A DNA stretch of 36,567 nt, taken from Flavobacteriales bacterium. Its GTDB lineage: Bacteria > Bacteroidota > Bacteroidia > Flavobacteriales_E > Vicingaceae. A program made the translations under genes and the position numbers. The DNA is taken from NCBI GenBank assembly GCA_020435335.1, contig JAGQZT010000119.1, positions 1 to 36,567 on the forward strand, in the 5' to 3' direction. The notes under the pieces were generated by a model. That model was not told the DNA's origin. It saw only the letters and a list, made by a program, of their open reading frames with translations, and made no database searches. Positions 16,454-25,720 of this stretch are shown here, piece by piece; the stretch's first letter is position 1, and the number at the start of each line of letters is the position of its first letter.

Positions 16454-17665
16454 ATGCTCAAGAACAGCAGAATTGTGGAAGCACTCAAAAATAGCATCAG
16501 GCAGAAAGCAACACAGTACAAGGATGAGGTGATTGCCATTCGCAGGCATTTGCATCAATATCCTGAACTATCTTTTCAGGAATATGAAACATCAAAGTAT
16601 GTTTGTACTAAGCTTGATGAATATGGAGTTCCATACCAAAACGGTATTGTGGAGACCGGTGTGGTAGCGTTGATTCATGGAAAGAATCCGGATACTAAAA
16701 CAATCGCCTTGCGGGCGGACTTGGATGCACTTCCCATTTTTGAAGCCAACGACGTATCCTACCGGTCTCAAAATGACGGAGTGATGCACGCCTGTGGTCA
16801 TGATGTGCACACCAGTAGTTTGCTGGGAGTTGCTAAGATTCTGAATGAACTGAAAGATGAGTTCGAAGGGACCATTAAACTGATTTTTCAGCCCGGAGAA
16901 GAACGCTTGCCGGGAGGAGCTTCCCTGATGATTCAGGAAGGGGTACTGGAAAATCCGAAACCGAACAGCATCCTGGGACAACATGTTTATCCCCAACTCG
17001 AAGCGGGTAAAGTGGGTTTTAAACCGGGTATGTACATGGCCAGTACCGATGAGCTGTTCATGACCGTTCACGGAAAGGGAGGCCATGCTGCCTTGCCGCA
17101 TCTGACCATCGATCCTGTACTGATCACGGCGCATATCTTAACTGCACTGCAGCAGCTTGTGAGCAGAAACAGTCATCCGACAGCACCTACGGTGCTGAGC
17201 TTCGGAAAAATGACGGCTAATGGAGCCACCAATATCATTCCCGATAAAGTGGTGCTGGAAGGAACTTTCAGAGCCATGGATGAAGAATGGCGTGCTTCCG
17301 CACACGAAAAAATGGTGAAAATGGCTCAAAGTATTGCAGAAGGTATGGGGGGAAAGGTGGATTTTGAAATCCGTAAAGGCTATCCGTTTTTAGTAAATGA
17401 TGAAGAGGTTACCCTGAGAGCCAAAGCGGCTGCCATAGCTTTTCTGGGTGCAGAAAATGTGGTTGATCTCGACCTGCGGATGACAGCTGAGGATTTTGCC
17501 TATTTCAGTCAGGTTGCACCTGCTTGTTTCTACCGTTTAGGCATTAAAAACGACGAGCAGGGAATCAACAGTGGTCTGCATACATCCACGTTTAACATCG
17601 ATGAGTCGGCCCTGGAAACCAGTATAGGACTAATGGCCTGGCTGGCTATCAACGAATTGGCCTGA
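16454..17665 (+). CDS. M20 family amidohydrolase (N-acyl amino acid or peptide deacylase)
   Basis: The 403-residue protein is an M20D metal-dependent amidohydrolase of the IAA-amino-acid hydrolase/hippuricase group, which cleaves N-acyl or small peptide amides. The metal-site segments are visible: HACGHDVHTS with C114 and H116, the PGEER segment near residue 148 with its Glu pair, and LGQHVYPQ near 178. The small dimerisation domain is marked by GKGGHAALPH near residue 203. The C-terminal metal His is in GLHTSTFNIDE. There is no signal peptide, so it is probably cytoplasmic. It has its own promoter and stands alone between the repeat cluster and the SulP gene. The substrate is not evident. 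Confidence 0.92.
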   Translation: MLKNSRIVEALKNSIRQKATQYKDEVIAIRRHLHQYPELSFQEYETSKYVCTKLDEYGVPYQNGIVETGVVALIHGKNPDTKTIALRADLDALPIFEANDVSYRSQNDGVMHACGHDVHTSSLLGVAKILNELKDEFEGTIKLIFQPGEERLPGGASLMIQEGVLENPKPNSILGQHVYPQLEAGKVGFKPGMYMASTDELFMTVHGKGGHAALPHLTIDPVLITAHILTALQQLVSRNSHPTAPTVLSFGKMTANGATNIIPDKVVLEGTFRAMDEEWRASAHEKMVKMAQSIAEGMGGKVDFEIRKGYPFLVNDEEVTLRAKAAAIAFLGAENVVDLDLRMTAEDFAYFSQVAPACFYRLGIKNDEQGINSGLHTSTFNIDESALETSIGLMAWLAINELA

Positions 17666-17726
17666 TTTTCAATTCTCTCCTGTTGCGATCTTTTCGATTG
17701 AATTTTTCAGCTCAGTCTTAAAATGC

Positions 17727-17734
17727 TACCTTTG
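17727..17734 (+). promoter_or_regulatory. -7 promoter element of the SulP gene
   Basis: TACCTTTG matches TAnnTTTG, 25 bases ahead of the ATG at 17760. Confidence 0.55.
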
Positions 17735-17759
17735 CCGCCTTTAACAAATAGGGAAAGGG

Positions 17760-19373
17760 ATGCGAAAACTCATTTTGAACTTTACGGAAAATCCGAAAGC
17801 GGATATTTTATCGGGCCTTACCGTTGCTCTGGCATTGGTGCCTGAAGCCGTGGCTTTTGCTTTTGTAGCGGGAGTCGATCCGCTGGTTGGTCTCTACGGT
17901 GCGTTCATGATGGGATTGATCACCAGCCTTTTTGGAGGCCGACCGGGAATGATCTCCGGCGCTACCGGTGCGATGGCCGTAGTAATGGTTCACCTCATTC
18001 AAAAAGGAAATGCAGTGGGGATGTCTCTCGATCAGCCGATTGAGAACCTGGGGCTTCAGTGGTTGTTCATTACGCTATTATTTGTAGGTCTCATTCAAAT
18101 CTTTGCGGGAGTACTCAAACTCGGGAAGTTCGTGCGCCTGATCCCGCATCCGGTGATGATGGGCTTTGTGAATGGTCTGGCGATCGTAATCTTCGTTTCC
18201 CAACTGGGATTGTTCAAGGAAACCGTAGATGGTTCGAAACAATGGATGACAGGTAACAACCTGTGGATCATGATCGGATTGGTAGCGCTCACCATGGGAA
18301 TTATGTTTGTTTTACCTAAAATCACGAAGAAACTCCCGGCTGCATTAACCGCGATCATTGTTGTGGCCTGCATAACCATTTTTGGAAAAGTGGAAGTCAG
18401 TACCGTAGGTTCATTTATCCGGGATGGAGGAGGAACGGGGCTCGAAGGGTCACTGCCCACATTCCAGAGTCAGATTTTTCAGCTTTTTACAACCATCAGG
18501 GGACATTGGGATATGATCTTCTCGACCGCTTTTTTACTCGCGGCTGTCGGATTAATCGAATCGTTGATGACCCTGAACCTGGTCGATGAACTGACCGAAT
18601 CGAGAGGGAGTGGAAACAAGGAGTGTATTGCCCAGGGAAGCGCGAATATCCTTAACGGACTGTTTGGCGGAATGGGGGGCTGTGCCATGATCGGCCAGTC
18701 GCTGATCAATGTCAATGCCGGAGGAAAAGGCCGTTTATCCGGAGTAGTTGCGGCTGTTGCCTTGTTATGTTTTATCCTGTTCGGGGCGGCAATGATCGAG
18801 CAGATTCCTTTAGCGGCATTGGTAGGGGTGATGTTTATGGTGGTGATCGGTACCTTTGCCTGGAGTAGTTTTCGAATTCTCAATAAGATTCCTCTGGCCG
18901 ATGCGGTGGTGCTTATTGCCGTTTCGGCGATTACAGTCTGGCAGGATCTGGCGATAGCCGTGATAGCAGGAGTGATTATTTCCGCCTTGGTTTTTGCCTG
19001 GAAGAATGCCACGATGATCCGGGCCAGAAAAAGGATGAAGGAAGATGGCACCAAAGTTTATGAAATTTGGGGGCCTCTGTTTTTTGGTTCGGTCCAGGCG
19101 TTTAACACGAAGTTTGATCCCAAAAATGATCCGGATCGGGTAGAAATCGATTTCATTGAATCGCGTATTTCCGATCATTCGGGAATCGAAGCGTTGAGAA
19201 ATGTGGCTAACCGTTACCTGGATTTGGGTAAAGAAGTGAAACTCATTCACCTGAGTAAAGATTGTAAAGCCCTCTTGTTAAAAGCGAATCCGGGATTTGA
19301 AGAAGTGATCGAGGATTCGATCGACGACCCGCGTTACCACGTGGTCACGGATGTGATGGATGATGAAGTTTAA
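17760..19373 (+). CDS. SulP family inorganic anion transporter with STAS domain
   Basis: The 537-residue protein belongs to the SulP/SLC26 family, which transports sulfate, bicarbonate or other anions. The N-terminal membrane domain shows the family start (DILSGLTVALALVPEAVAFAFVAGVDPLVGLYGAF, residues about 15-49), and about 12-14 hydrophobic segments run to residue 420. The C-terminal 100 residues form a STAS domain (VEIDFIESRISDHSGIEALRNVANRYLDLGKEVKLIHLS) and end in an acidic tail. The substrate is undetermined; SulP proteins of this type in marine and freshwater bacteria are often sodium-bicarbonate carriers. The stop lies 3 bases from the stop of the convergent lipoprotein gene. Confidence 0.94.
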   Translation: MRKLILNFTENPKADILSGLTVALALVPEAVAFAFVAGVDPLVGLYGAFMMGLITSLFGGRPGMISGATGAMAVVMVHLIQKGNAVGMSLDQPIENLGLQWLFITLLFVGLIQIFAGVLKLGKFVRLIPHPVMMGFVNGLAIVIFVSQLGLFKETVDGSKQWMTGNNLWIMIGLVALTMGIMFVLPKITKKLPAALTAIIVVACITIFGKVEVSTVGSFIRDGGGTGLEGSLPTFQSQIFQLFTTIRGHWDMIFSTAFLLAAVGLIESLMTLNLVDELTESRGSGNKECIAQGSANILNGLFGGMGGCAMIGQSLINVNAGGKGRLSGVVAAVALLCFILFGAAMIEQIPLAALVGVMFMVVIGTFAWSSFRILNKIPLADAVVLIAVSAITVWQDLAIAVIAGVIISALVFAWKNATMIRARKRMKEDGTKVYEIWGPLFFGSVQAFNTKFDPKNDPDRVEIDFIESRISDHSGIEALRNVANRYLDLGKEVKLIHLSKDCKALLLKANPGFEEVIEDSIDDPRYHVVTDVMDDEV

Positions 19374-19376
19374 GGC

Positions 19377-19934
19377 TTAAAAGCCACTCTTTTCCATGTA
19401 AATCCGAACCTTATCATATTCCGGAGAATGCTTGCGGTAGAATTCCATCTTTTCCGTAAAGAGCTTTTCATCCGAGAGATGCTCCGCTAAAAAGTCTTTC
19501 AAAACCTTGCCCGTTACTTCTTCTTCGGGTTTGAAATTGGTTTCCATGTAGTCAGCATCGATAAACTGCAGGTTAAACTCATTCTTTCCCGTGATTTCAT
19601 GTTTTGCGTACTGGTACTTGTTTTCTTGTTCGTATTCCAGTGTAAAAACAGCGGTACCGGAAATATCGGTGGAGTAGGCTCTCACTTTGGTCCGCTCATC
19701 GAGTTTGCTGCCTTTGTAATGCTTATGGGAAACAAAGTAAACACCTTTGTCGCCTTTCTCGATCACCAGTTCATCCCGGTCGCCGCCTTCATGAAAAGCG
19801 ACCCATTCACCGATCAGTGTTTTTTCCGTTTTTAAAGCTTCGGCATAGGTACATAGTTCTACATTTCCTTCATAAGGACAAGCCATCAGGATCAAACTCA
19901 AAGAGATCAATGTCGTGTAAAGTAATGTCTTCAT
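19377..19934 (-). CDS. lipoprotein of unknown function
   Basis: I do not recognise a family. The 185-residue protein has a lipoprotein signal peptide with lipobox LMAC (C19), so it should be lipid-anchored. The mature part begins with a conserved-looking KTEKTLIGEWVAFHEG segment (residues about 36-51). That is a common opening of lipocalin-like lipid- or ligand-binding beta-barrels, and several strands follow (VYFVSHKHYKG, VFTLEYEQE, NLQFIDADY). The C-terminal part is helical. The lipocalin-like idea is weak inference. It lies downstream of the alpha-2-macroglobulin gene on the same strand; a palindromic repeat separates them, so co-transcription is uncertain. Confidence 0.75.
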   Translation of the reverse strand: MKTLLYTTLISLSLILMACPYEGNVELCTYAEALKTEKTLIGEWVAFHEGGDRDELVIEKGDKGVYFVSHKHYKGSKLDERTKVRAYSTDISGTAVFTLEYEQENKYQYAKHEITGKNEFNLQFIDADYMETNFKPEEEVTGKVLKDFLAEHLSDEKLFTEKMEFYRKHSPEYDKVRIYMEKSGF

Positions 19935-19947
19935 TATGTTTTATTTA

Positions 19948-20019
19948 CGTCATTGCGGACGTAGTGAAGCAATCGTTAACACTGGAGAGATTGCCTCAAC
20001 ACGAAACCTCGCAATGACG
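19948..20019. repeat. CGTCATTGCG-type palindromic repeat (72 bp)
   Basis: CGTCATTGCG at 19948 and CGCAATGACG ending 20019 are perfect 10-bp inverted arms, and inside them GAAGCAATC faces GATTGCCTC. The motif is shared with the repeat at 5714-5885. It fills the gap between the alpha-2-macroglobulin stop and the lipoprotein start and may act as a transcript-stabilising or terminating hairpin. Confidence 0.8.
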
Positions 20020-20029
20020 GTTAATTATT

Positions 20030-23000
20030 TTATTCGCCCGGTTTTACAACTTCCACCCATTCTCCGGGGCGTCGGGCATTTATTTTATTGTCGTACATCG
20101 CTTCGCAGTATACCGTAGGCAAATAGAATTTACCCAGGTAAGCGGCATTGAGCAAGATACGGAACGTTTTCGATTTACCTTTGTAAAGATCGAAGTAACT
20201 ATACACCCTGTCGTCTCGAATGTTCTGGTACGTCGGGATGTCGGCAGCATGCACACTGGTAAATCCATCCATACGGCTGTTGTGAATTTCCCAGCCGGAA
20301 GGGAAGATCTGTGTGAGCGCCATTTCTTTGTAGCTTCCCAGCACTCCCGGATTGTACACCGTAACTTCGGCAATAAAGTCGGTGCCTTGCTCCAGCTCAC
20401 TCACATCAATGTCCTGTCCTTTCATGTTCAGGTAACGGATATTCATACTCAGGTTGTTGCTCGCAGAAGTCTGATCTCCGGTTTCCGGAATTCCTTCCAG
20501 CGTAATCCTAGCATAAATGATGCCGGAACCGGTATTTTTTATGGAAATATTTCCATCCTGCTTGCCTTTGATGTTCATATTCATCTGAGCTACCGGTTTC
20601 TTAGTTGCGGCGGTTCCCTTGCCAATTCCGGTTCCGCTGTATGCGAACTGCAACTCTTTGGATGTCGCATCTTCTCCGGCAAATTTACTCATGGCAATTA
20701 AACAATAGGCCGTCGTCTGTGTACTCATCCAGCGTTCACTGGTCAATGCTTCAGAAACACGTTTCATTACATTAACGGCTTTGCTGCGTTGCTTCATCAG
20801 GCTCATGGTTTCCAGGATCATGGCTTCATCACGATAGGATGATCCGTAGCTATACGATTGTTCGGTATAAGCAGGAACCGTTGTGGTTAACTTGGCGGTC
20901 AGTTCTGCTGCAACTTCCGGCTGGCCGGCAAGCACGTAAGCAGCAGCCAGACGCCATTTGGCCTGATTCGACAGGGTTTTTAATTCACGCATGCGGTTCA
21001 TGGCACCCAATGCCGGTTTGCCTGCCAAAGCTAGCGTGTATAAACGGTAGGCCTGTACCAGGTCGTGGGTACTGTAGTAGTACTTGCTGTTACTTGAAAC
21101 CGGACTCCATTCCCGGGCAGCTTTCTTCTGATAGCTGATCCAGTTTTTCTTGAATCCGATCGGTAGCGCATATCCTTTTTTCTCCGCTTCCAGCATGAAA
21201 TGTCCGGCATAGTTGGTCCCCCAGTCACTTACTTCATGTGAATTCGGCCAATAACCAAGGCCACCGTTAGGCAATTGGAAGCTTTTCAGGCGCTTGATTC
21301 CAGCTTTTACATTGGTACCGATCTTGGCCTTCATTTTGTCATCCACTTCCATCACAGAGCTCAGGAAGAGCTGAGGGAATACACTTGAAGTAGTTTGTTC
21401 TACACAGCCGTGCGGGTATTGCAACAGGTATTGCAGCCTTCTTCCGAAATCGATCGGCGGAATGTTGGATACCTCCAGGGTTCCTTTATTTGTTCCGGTC
21501 ATGCCGATCGGGGTGTAGTCGTACGACCAGTTTTGTCCCGGTTCAATCACGGCATCAACATAATCCACCACCGGCGGATTCGGGTTACGTACGTCGATCT
21601 CAATGTCGTGTACGGCACTTTCTTTCCCACTTTTCACGATCACCTTCACTTTTCCGACACCTAGTTTTTCGGCTACTTCCAGGTCGAAATTGACTACCTG
21701 GTCACCGACTTCGCTGAAAGTAATCGACTGTTTGGCAGCACCTTTGAAATAACTGTTGGTCTGCACTTCGATCGATACATTCTTCACATGTTTCTCCATA
21801 GCGAATACGGTTACCGGAAGTTTAACCGATTCTCCGGGACCGACTACCCGGGGCAAGGTTGCTAAAACCATTAATGGTTTACGAACCGGTGTGGTGTTTT
21901 CGGCATAGCCATACGCTTCATCCTGCCCGGCGATGACCATGGTTCGTACGGAACCGATGTAGCGTGGCATCGTAAAGGTATGGGTTTGGTTGTCGCCTGA
22001 GCCCAATTCGAATGGACCGAGGAACTTCACCATCGGTTTAAAGCGGTTGGCCTTGTTCCCTTGAGCACCGGCAGCCTCATCATCTCCACCGATGGCAAAC
22101 AGCTGGGCGATCTTGCCTCCGAAAGCTCCCAGTACGAAATCATACAGATCCCAGGTCTTTACACCAAGTGCTTCCCGCGCGTAGAAACTGCTCCATGGAT
22201 CCGGTGTTTTAAAACGGGTCAGATCGAGCAGGCCTTCATCCACCACAGCAATGGTGTAGGTCATCGGTTTACCGTCTTTCTCTTTCACATTGATGCTTAC
22301 CTGTTCTTCAGGAGCCAGTACTTTAGGCATGCTGATCACAGGCTGGATTTTGGTGTTCGGATCCTCTACCATGATCGGGATCACCCCGTAAAGTCGGATC
22401 GGAAGATCGTTCTTCGTATAATTATGCGGCTGCACCAGGGTGATGTTGATGTATACATTCGGCGTCATTTCTTCGGTAGCTTTAAAGCTGAAGTTCGTTT
22501 CGGTTTCCTGAGTTTCTACCCAGTAAGCATCAATCACCTTACTTCCGGATTCGATGCTCACTAAAGCGCGGCCATCTTTGGCGGAAGGGAAGTTTACATC
22601 AACCGTTTCTCCAACATTAAAGTTGGTCTTATTGGCACGAAAGGTCAGCATGGATGCTCCTCCGGGGTTTTCACGCTGAGCCCGGCCTGCCCATCCCGGC
22701 CAGTCAATGTAAACCGTTTTTCCGGTAGCATGTCCGCTTACAGGATCATAAACCCTTACCAGATAGCGACCCCAGTCCGGATAATCCACCCTGAAGGTGA
22801 ATTTGCCATGACCATTCGTGGTATTTACTTTTTTACTCAGGAGTGGTGAATGATAGGAACTGCTGATGTATGAGGCCAGGTTGTCGGTTCCCGTACTCCA
22901 CCACCAGCGCCATTCCACTTTGTAGACTTCCACTTCCAGTCCGCTGCGAGAAACAGGATTTCCTTCTTCATCCACGGTAACCACATCCACGGTATGGCTG

Positions 23001-25639
23001 GTGTCTGTGAGCAGCATGCCCCGTGCTTTATCCCCTTTCGGTAATTTGATTCCTACATAAGATTCATAAGGAGAATAAGGGATCGAGAACCGGTCGATGC
23101 TGAAATCGCCGCTCTCTTCGAATACGCGAGCCACAAAATTGGCTTTCAGCATACCCGGAGCTTCGTCGGAAACATTCAGGTTAACATTCACCGAAGCATT
23201 CCCATCGTTGTCGATCTTGCCGTCGAATACCGTAATCTCTTCCGATTCAAAGTTTCTGGCCGGATCGTCGAACACGAAATCAGGATATTTGCTGAACTTA
23301 GTACTCGACTGGAAAAGCGTGGTGGTAATATTCGCTTTCAGGTTACGCGCCGTAGCGCCGTGCAGCCATTTTACATTCAGTTTACCGTCCATATCGGCAT
23401 TGGCAGTGGTGAGCTTGTCCACACCAAAATCGAGGTTAATTTTTAACCGGTTAGGTTTGATGGTTTCAATTTTCAGGGTTTTGTTGAAGGTGGCACCACC
23501 GACTTTAATTTTAGCGGCCCAGTTTCCTGTCGGAGCATCCGGCTCGGTTTTGGTCGCGAAATTATAGAAACCGTTTACACCGTTGGTTTTTACGGTTTTG
23601 TAGGTGGTTTGTCCCTGAGGGTTCACCAGTTCGAATGATACCGGATGGTTTTTAGGAAGGAGCTTGTCCTCATCTTCCAGGATGAACATCACAAACAGGG
23701 AGTCTCCCGGACGCCAAACACCGCGTTCTCCGTAGATGAATCCTTTGATTCCTTTTTGAACCACCTCGCCATGCACGTCGAATTTGCTGAGCGACAACGA
23801 GGAACCGTCATCCAGGCGGAGGTATCCACGTTGCTTGTCTTTCTTGGCAATCAGCAGGAACGGCTTTTTATCCACGTTCAGCGTAGCCATTCCGGCATTA
23901 TCGGTTTGGATCGTACCGATCAACTGCTGCTGGTAATTATACACTTCGAGCGTTACACCTCCGATGGGTTGGGTTGTTTTCAGGTCGGTAACCGCAAATT
24001 TCATTTCACCGTTGTTGCCGGCTTTCGCAATGATTCCCAGATCGGAAGCCAGGATGTTGCGGCTTACATTGTTGCGCTTGCCGTAATAAGAAGAAGTACA
24101 CGGATTGTCACGGTCTCTGTAGTCATAATCATATCCGTAATCGTCGTAGTAATAGTAATCGTCATAATAATAATCGTCGTAGTAATCCCAATTACTTTGC
24201 TCGGCCTCCTCATCATCGTCCCAGTTGTCCTCCATGGTTTCCATTTCGGCATTTTCGTCGCCTTCACCATCACAAGGATAGAGCGAATATGCTTTTTTGA
24301 ATCCCAGTTCTATTTTGTAGATGGCTCCCGGTTCGGCCTGGATGAGCTTGGAAATGTCGAGGGCAAACGCATTCCATTTCCCGAAATCAATTGGTTTTTG
24401 GGAATTGAGTTGTACGGTTTCTTTATGAACCAGTCTACCCACACGTTTCAATTGGCGGTTACCATCCAGCTGATTCACCTGAAGGAATTGAGCAACATTG
24501 TTTTCGTAAATCTGGATCACCCGAACATCTACGGCACTCAGATTCACGGCTTCAAACGGGAAGGTAAGGCCGTCCGTGCTTGGCAGAATTACACCGTCTC
24601 CGGTTAACCGCACGGCAGGTTTAATGTCTTCGAAAACCACATCGATTTCCTGGCCGTCCTTCATTTTGTAGTTGAGGATGTTTCTGATACCCGCTTCAAT
24701 ATACAGTTTTCGTTCTCCGGATTGGCGAACAGGCGGGTAGACCTGAACCTGGTTGTTTTCAATGATGTAACGCAACCTGCTGTTCCCGTCCAGGCGGATC
24801 AATCCGTCGAGGTTTTGAGTTTCTTTCAGCGGGTCGGAAAACTCAAGCAGGATGTACTGCTCAGGTTGTTGAACAACTTCGATATTCAGTACTTTAAAGT
24901 CACTTAAGGACGGGATTTCGATGGTTTGACTGCCTTCCGAATTCTCGATGTCAATGACACTTCCGCTCCAGTTGATCTGAACTTCTTCGGCTTCTTCCTT
25001 ACGAACTACTTTCTCCACCCAGAAATTGTGGGTTTTACGATCCGAAAGATGTTCCCAGGTAATGGCCAGTTGTTTGTCGTCCTGCATGGCTGTGATCACT
25101 TTCTCGATCTCCTCGCCGTTGATCACATCGGCCGTCATGATGGTTCCGGGTAGTTTGTTCAGTTGCAGTTTGGTCTTTTCGTAGGTCTGGTAAGTACCGA
25201 TGTCAACAGAAAAGGCTTGCTGGATGGTTTGGAATTGAAATTTGAACGTTTCCAGATCTTCCGGCAGGTCCTTAATCAACTGATCGAGTTCGAGTTCGCC
25301 GATGAACATGGTACCCGAAGGCATATTTTCCTCGGGTTGAAACTCGATGGTTCGTTCATCGATCCAATAAGCTTTACCATCGATTCCCGGTGAGAAATCA
25401 AACAGGTCGTCATCGATCGGTTCACCATTGTCCGAATAATTGGGGTTGTTTTCAATAAGCCGGATTCGAATCGATGATTCTTTAGAAATGATCCCGGAGG
25501 TGAAAGCGGAAATGTATTCTCCGAATGCCGGATTAATCTCAATAATTTCAGTTTCATCATTTCCACATTGCGTAAAAAGCGTGGTTGCTAACAGGAGTAA
25601 AAATCCTTTACGGAGCAGGTCGGATAATAATTTTTTCAT
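20030..25639 (-). CDS. alpha-2-macroglobulin-like lipoprotein with thioester motif
   Basis: This is a 1869-residue envelope lipoprotein (signal peptide with Cys at residue 25, LFTQC) of the bacterial alpha-2-macroglobulin family, which traps proteases with a thioester. The thioester motif GCVEQ is intact: C1412, E1414, Q1415 (TGT codon at 21404-21406). Macroglobulin-type domains are recognisable: the MG2-like region around KGFIYGERGVWRPGDSLFV (about 640) and the bait-region/A2M core around LGPFELGSGDNQTHTFTMPRYIGSVRTMV (about 1210). A helical toroid follows the thioester (LPNGGLGYWPNS). An unusual Asp/Tyr-rich stretch lies near residues 485-512 (24105-24195). The usual partner, penicillin-binding protein 1C, is not adjacent. 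A downstream lipoprotein follows after a repeat. Confidence 0.93.
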   Translation of the reverse strand: MKKLLSDLLRKGFLLLLATTLFTQCGNDETEIIEINPAFGEYISAFTSGIISKESSIRIRLIENNPNYSDNGEPIDDDLFDFSPGIDGKAYWIDERTIEFQPEENMPSGTMFIGELELDQLIKDLPEDLETFKFQFQTIQQAFSVDIGTYQTYEKTKLQLNKLPGTIMTADVINGEEIEKVITAMQDDKQLAITWEHLSDRKTHNFWVEKVVRKEEAEEVQINWSGSVIDIENSEGSQTIEIPSLSDFKVLNIEVVQQPEQYILLEFSDPLKETQNLDGLIRLDGNSRLRYIIENNQVQVYPPVRQSGERKLYIEAGIRNILNYKMKDGQEIDVVFEDIKPAVRLTGDGVILPSTDGLTFPFEAVNLSAVDVRVIQIYENNVAQFLQVNQLDGNRQLKRVGRLVHKETVQLNSQKPIDFGKWNAFALDISKLIQAEPGAIYKIELGFKKAYSLYPCDGEGDENAEMETMEDNWDDDEEAEQSNWDYYDDYYYDDYYYYDDYGYDYDYRDRDNPCTSSYYGKRNNVSRNILASDLGIIAKAGNNGEMKFAVTDLKTTQPIGGVTLEVYNYQQQLIGTIQTDNAGMATLNVDKKPFLLIAKKDKQRGYLRLDDGSSLSLSKFDVHGEVVQKGIKGFIYGERGVWRPGDSLFVMFILEDEDKLLPKNHPVSFELVNPQGQTTYKTVKTNGVNGFYNFATKTEPDAPTGNWAAKIKVGGATFNKTLKIETIKPNRLKINLDFGVDKLTTANADMDGKLNVKWLHGATARNLKANITTTLFQSSTKFSKYPDFVFDDPARNFESEEITVFDGKIDNDGNASVNVNLNVSDEAPGMLKANFVARVFEESGDFSIDRFSIPYSPYESYVGIKLPKGDKARGMLLTDTSHTVDVVTVDEEGNPVSRSGLEVEVYKVEWRWWWSTGTDNLASYISSSYHSPLLSKKVNTTNGHGKFTFRVDYPDWGRYLVRVYDPVSGHATGKTVYIDWPGWAGRAQRENPGGASMLTFRANKTNFNVGETVDVNFPSAKDGRALVSIESGSKVIDAYWVETQETETNFSFKATEEMTPNVYINITLVQPHNYTKNDLPIRLYGVIPIMVEDPNTKIQPVISMPKVLAPEEQVSINVKEKDGKPMTYTIAVVDEGLLDLTRFKTPDPWSSFYAREALGVKTWDLYDFVLGAFGGKIAQLFAIGGDDEAAGAQGNKANRFKPMVKFLGPFELGSGDNQTHTFTMPRYIGSVRTMVIAGQDEAYGYAENTTPVRKPLMVLATLPRVVGPGESVKLPVTVFAMEKHVKNVSIEVQTNSYFKGAAKQSITFSEVGDQVVNFDLEVAEKLGVGKVKVIVKSGKESAVHDIEIDVRNPNPPVVDYVDAVIEPGQNWSYDYTPIGMTGTNKGTLEVSNIPPIDFGRRLQYLLQYPHGCVEQTTSSVFPQLFLSSVMEVDDKMKAKIGTNVKAGIKRLKSFQLPNGGLGYWPNSHEVSDWGTNYAGHFMLEAEKKGYALPIGFKKNWISYQKKAAREWSPVSSNSKYYYSTHDLVQAYRLYTLALAGKPALGAMNRMRELKTLSNQAKWRLAAAYVLAGQPEVAAELTAKLTTTVPAYTEQSYSYGSSYRDEAMILETMSLMKQRSKAVNVMKRVSEALTSERWMSTQTTAYCLIAMSKFAGEDATSKELQFAYSGTGIGKGTAATKKPVAQMNMNIKGKQDGNISIKNTGSGIIYARITLEGIPETGDQTSASNNLSMNIRYLNMKGQDIDVSELEQGTDFIAEVTVYNPGVLGSYKEMALTQIFPSGWEIHNSRMDGFTSVHAADIPTYQNIRDDRVYSYFDLYKGKSKTFRILLNAAYLGKFYLPTVYCEAMYDNKINARRPGEWVEVVKPGE

Positions 25640-25704
25640 AATGCCAGATATGTTGTACAGAAGTTTTAAAAGTATTAAATTTTATGTTATCACGTAAGAA
25701 TTTT

Positions 25705-25712
25705 TACTTTTG
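25705..25712 (+). promoter_or_regulatory. -7 promoter element of the acyltransferase gene
   Basis: TACTTTTG matches TAnnTTTG. Only 8 bases separate it from the ATG at 25721, so the leader would be very short. Confidence 0.55.
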
Positions 25713-25720
25713 AAAAATAT

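Noticed and set aside
23645..24607. Long plus-strand frame (320 codons) with a hydrophobic run of Val/Ile
   Set aside because: It lies antisense to the alpha-2-macroglobulin gene. The hydrophobic run is simply the complement of the Asp/Tyr-rich codons.
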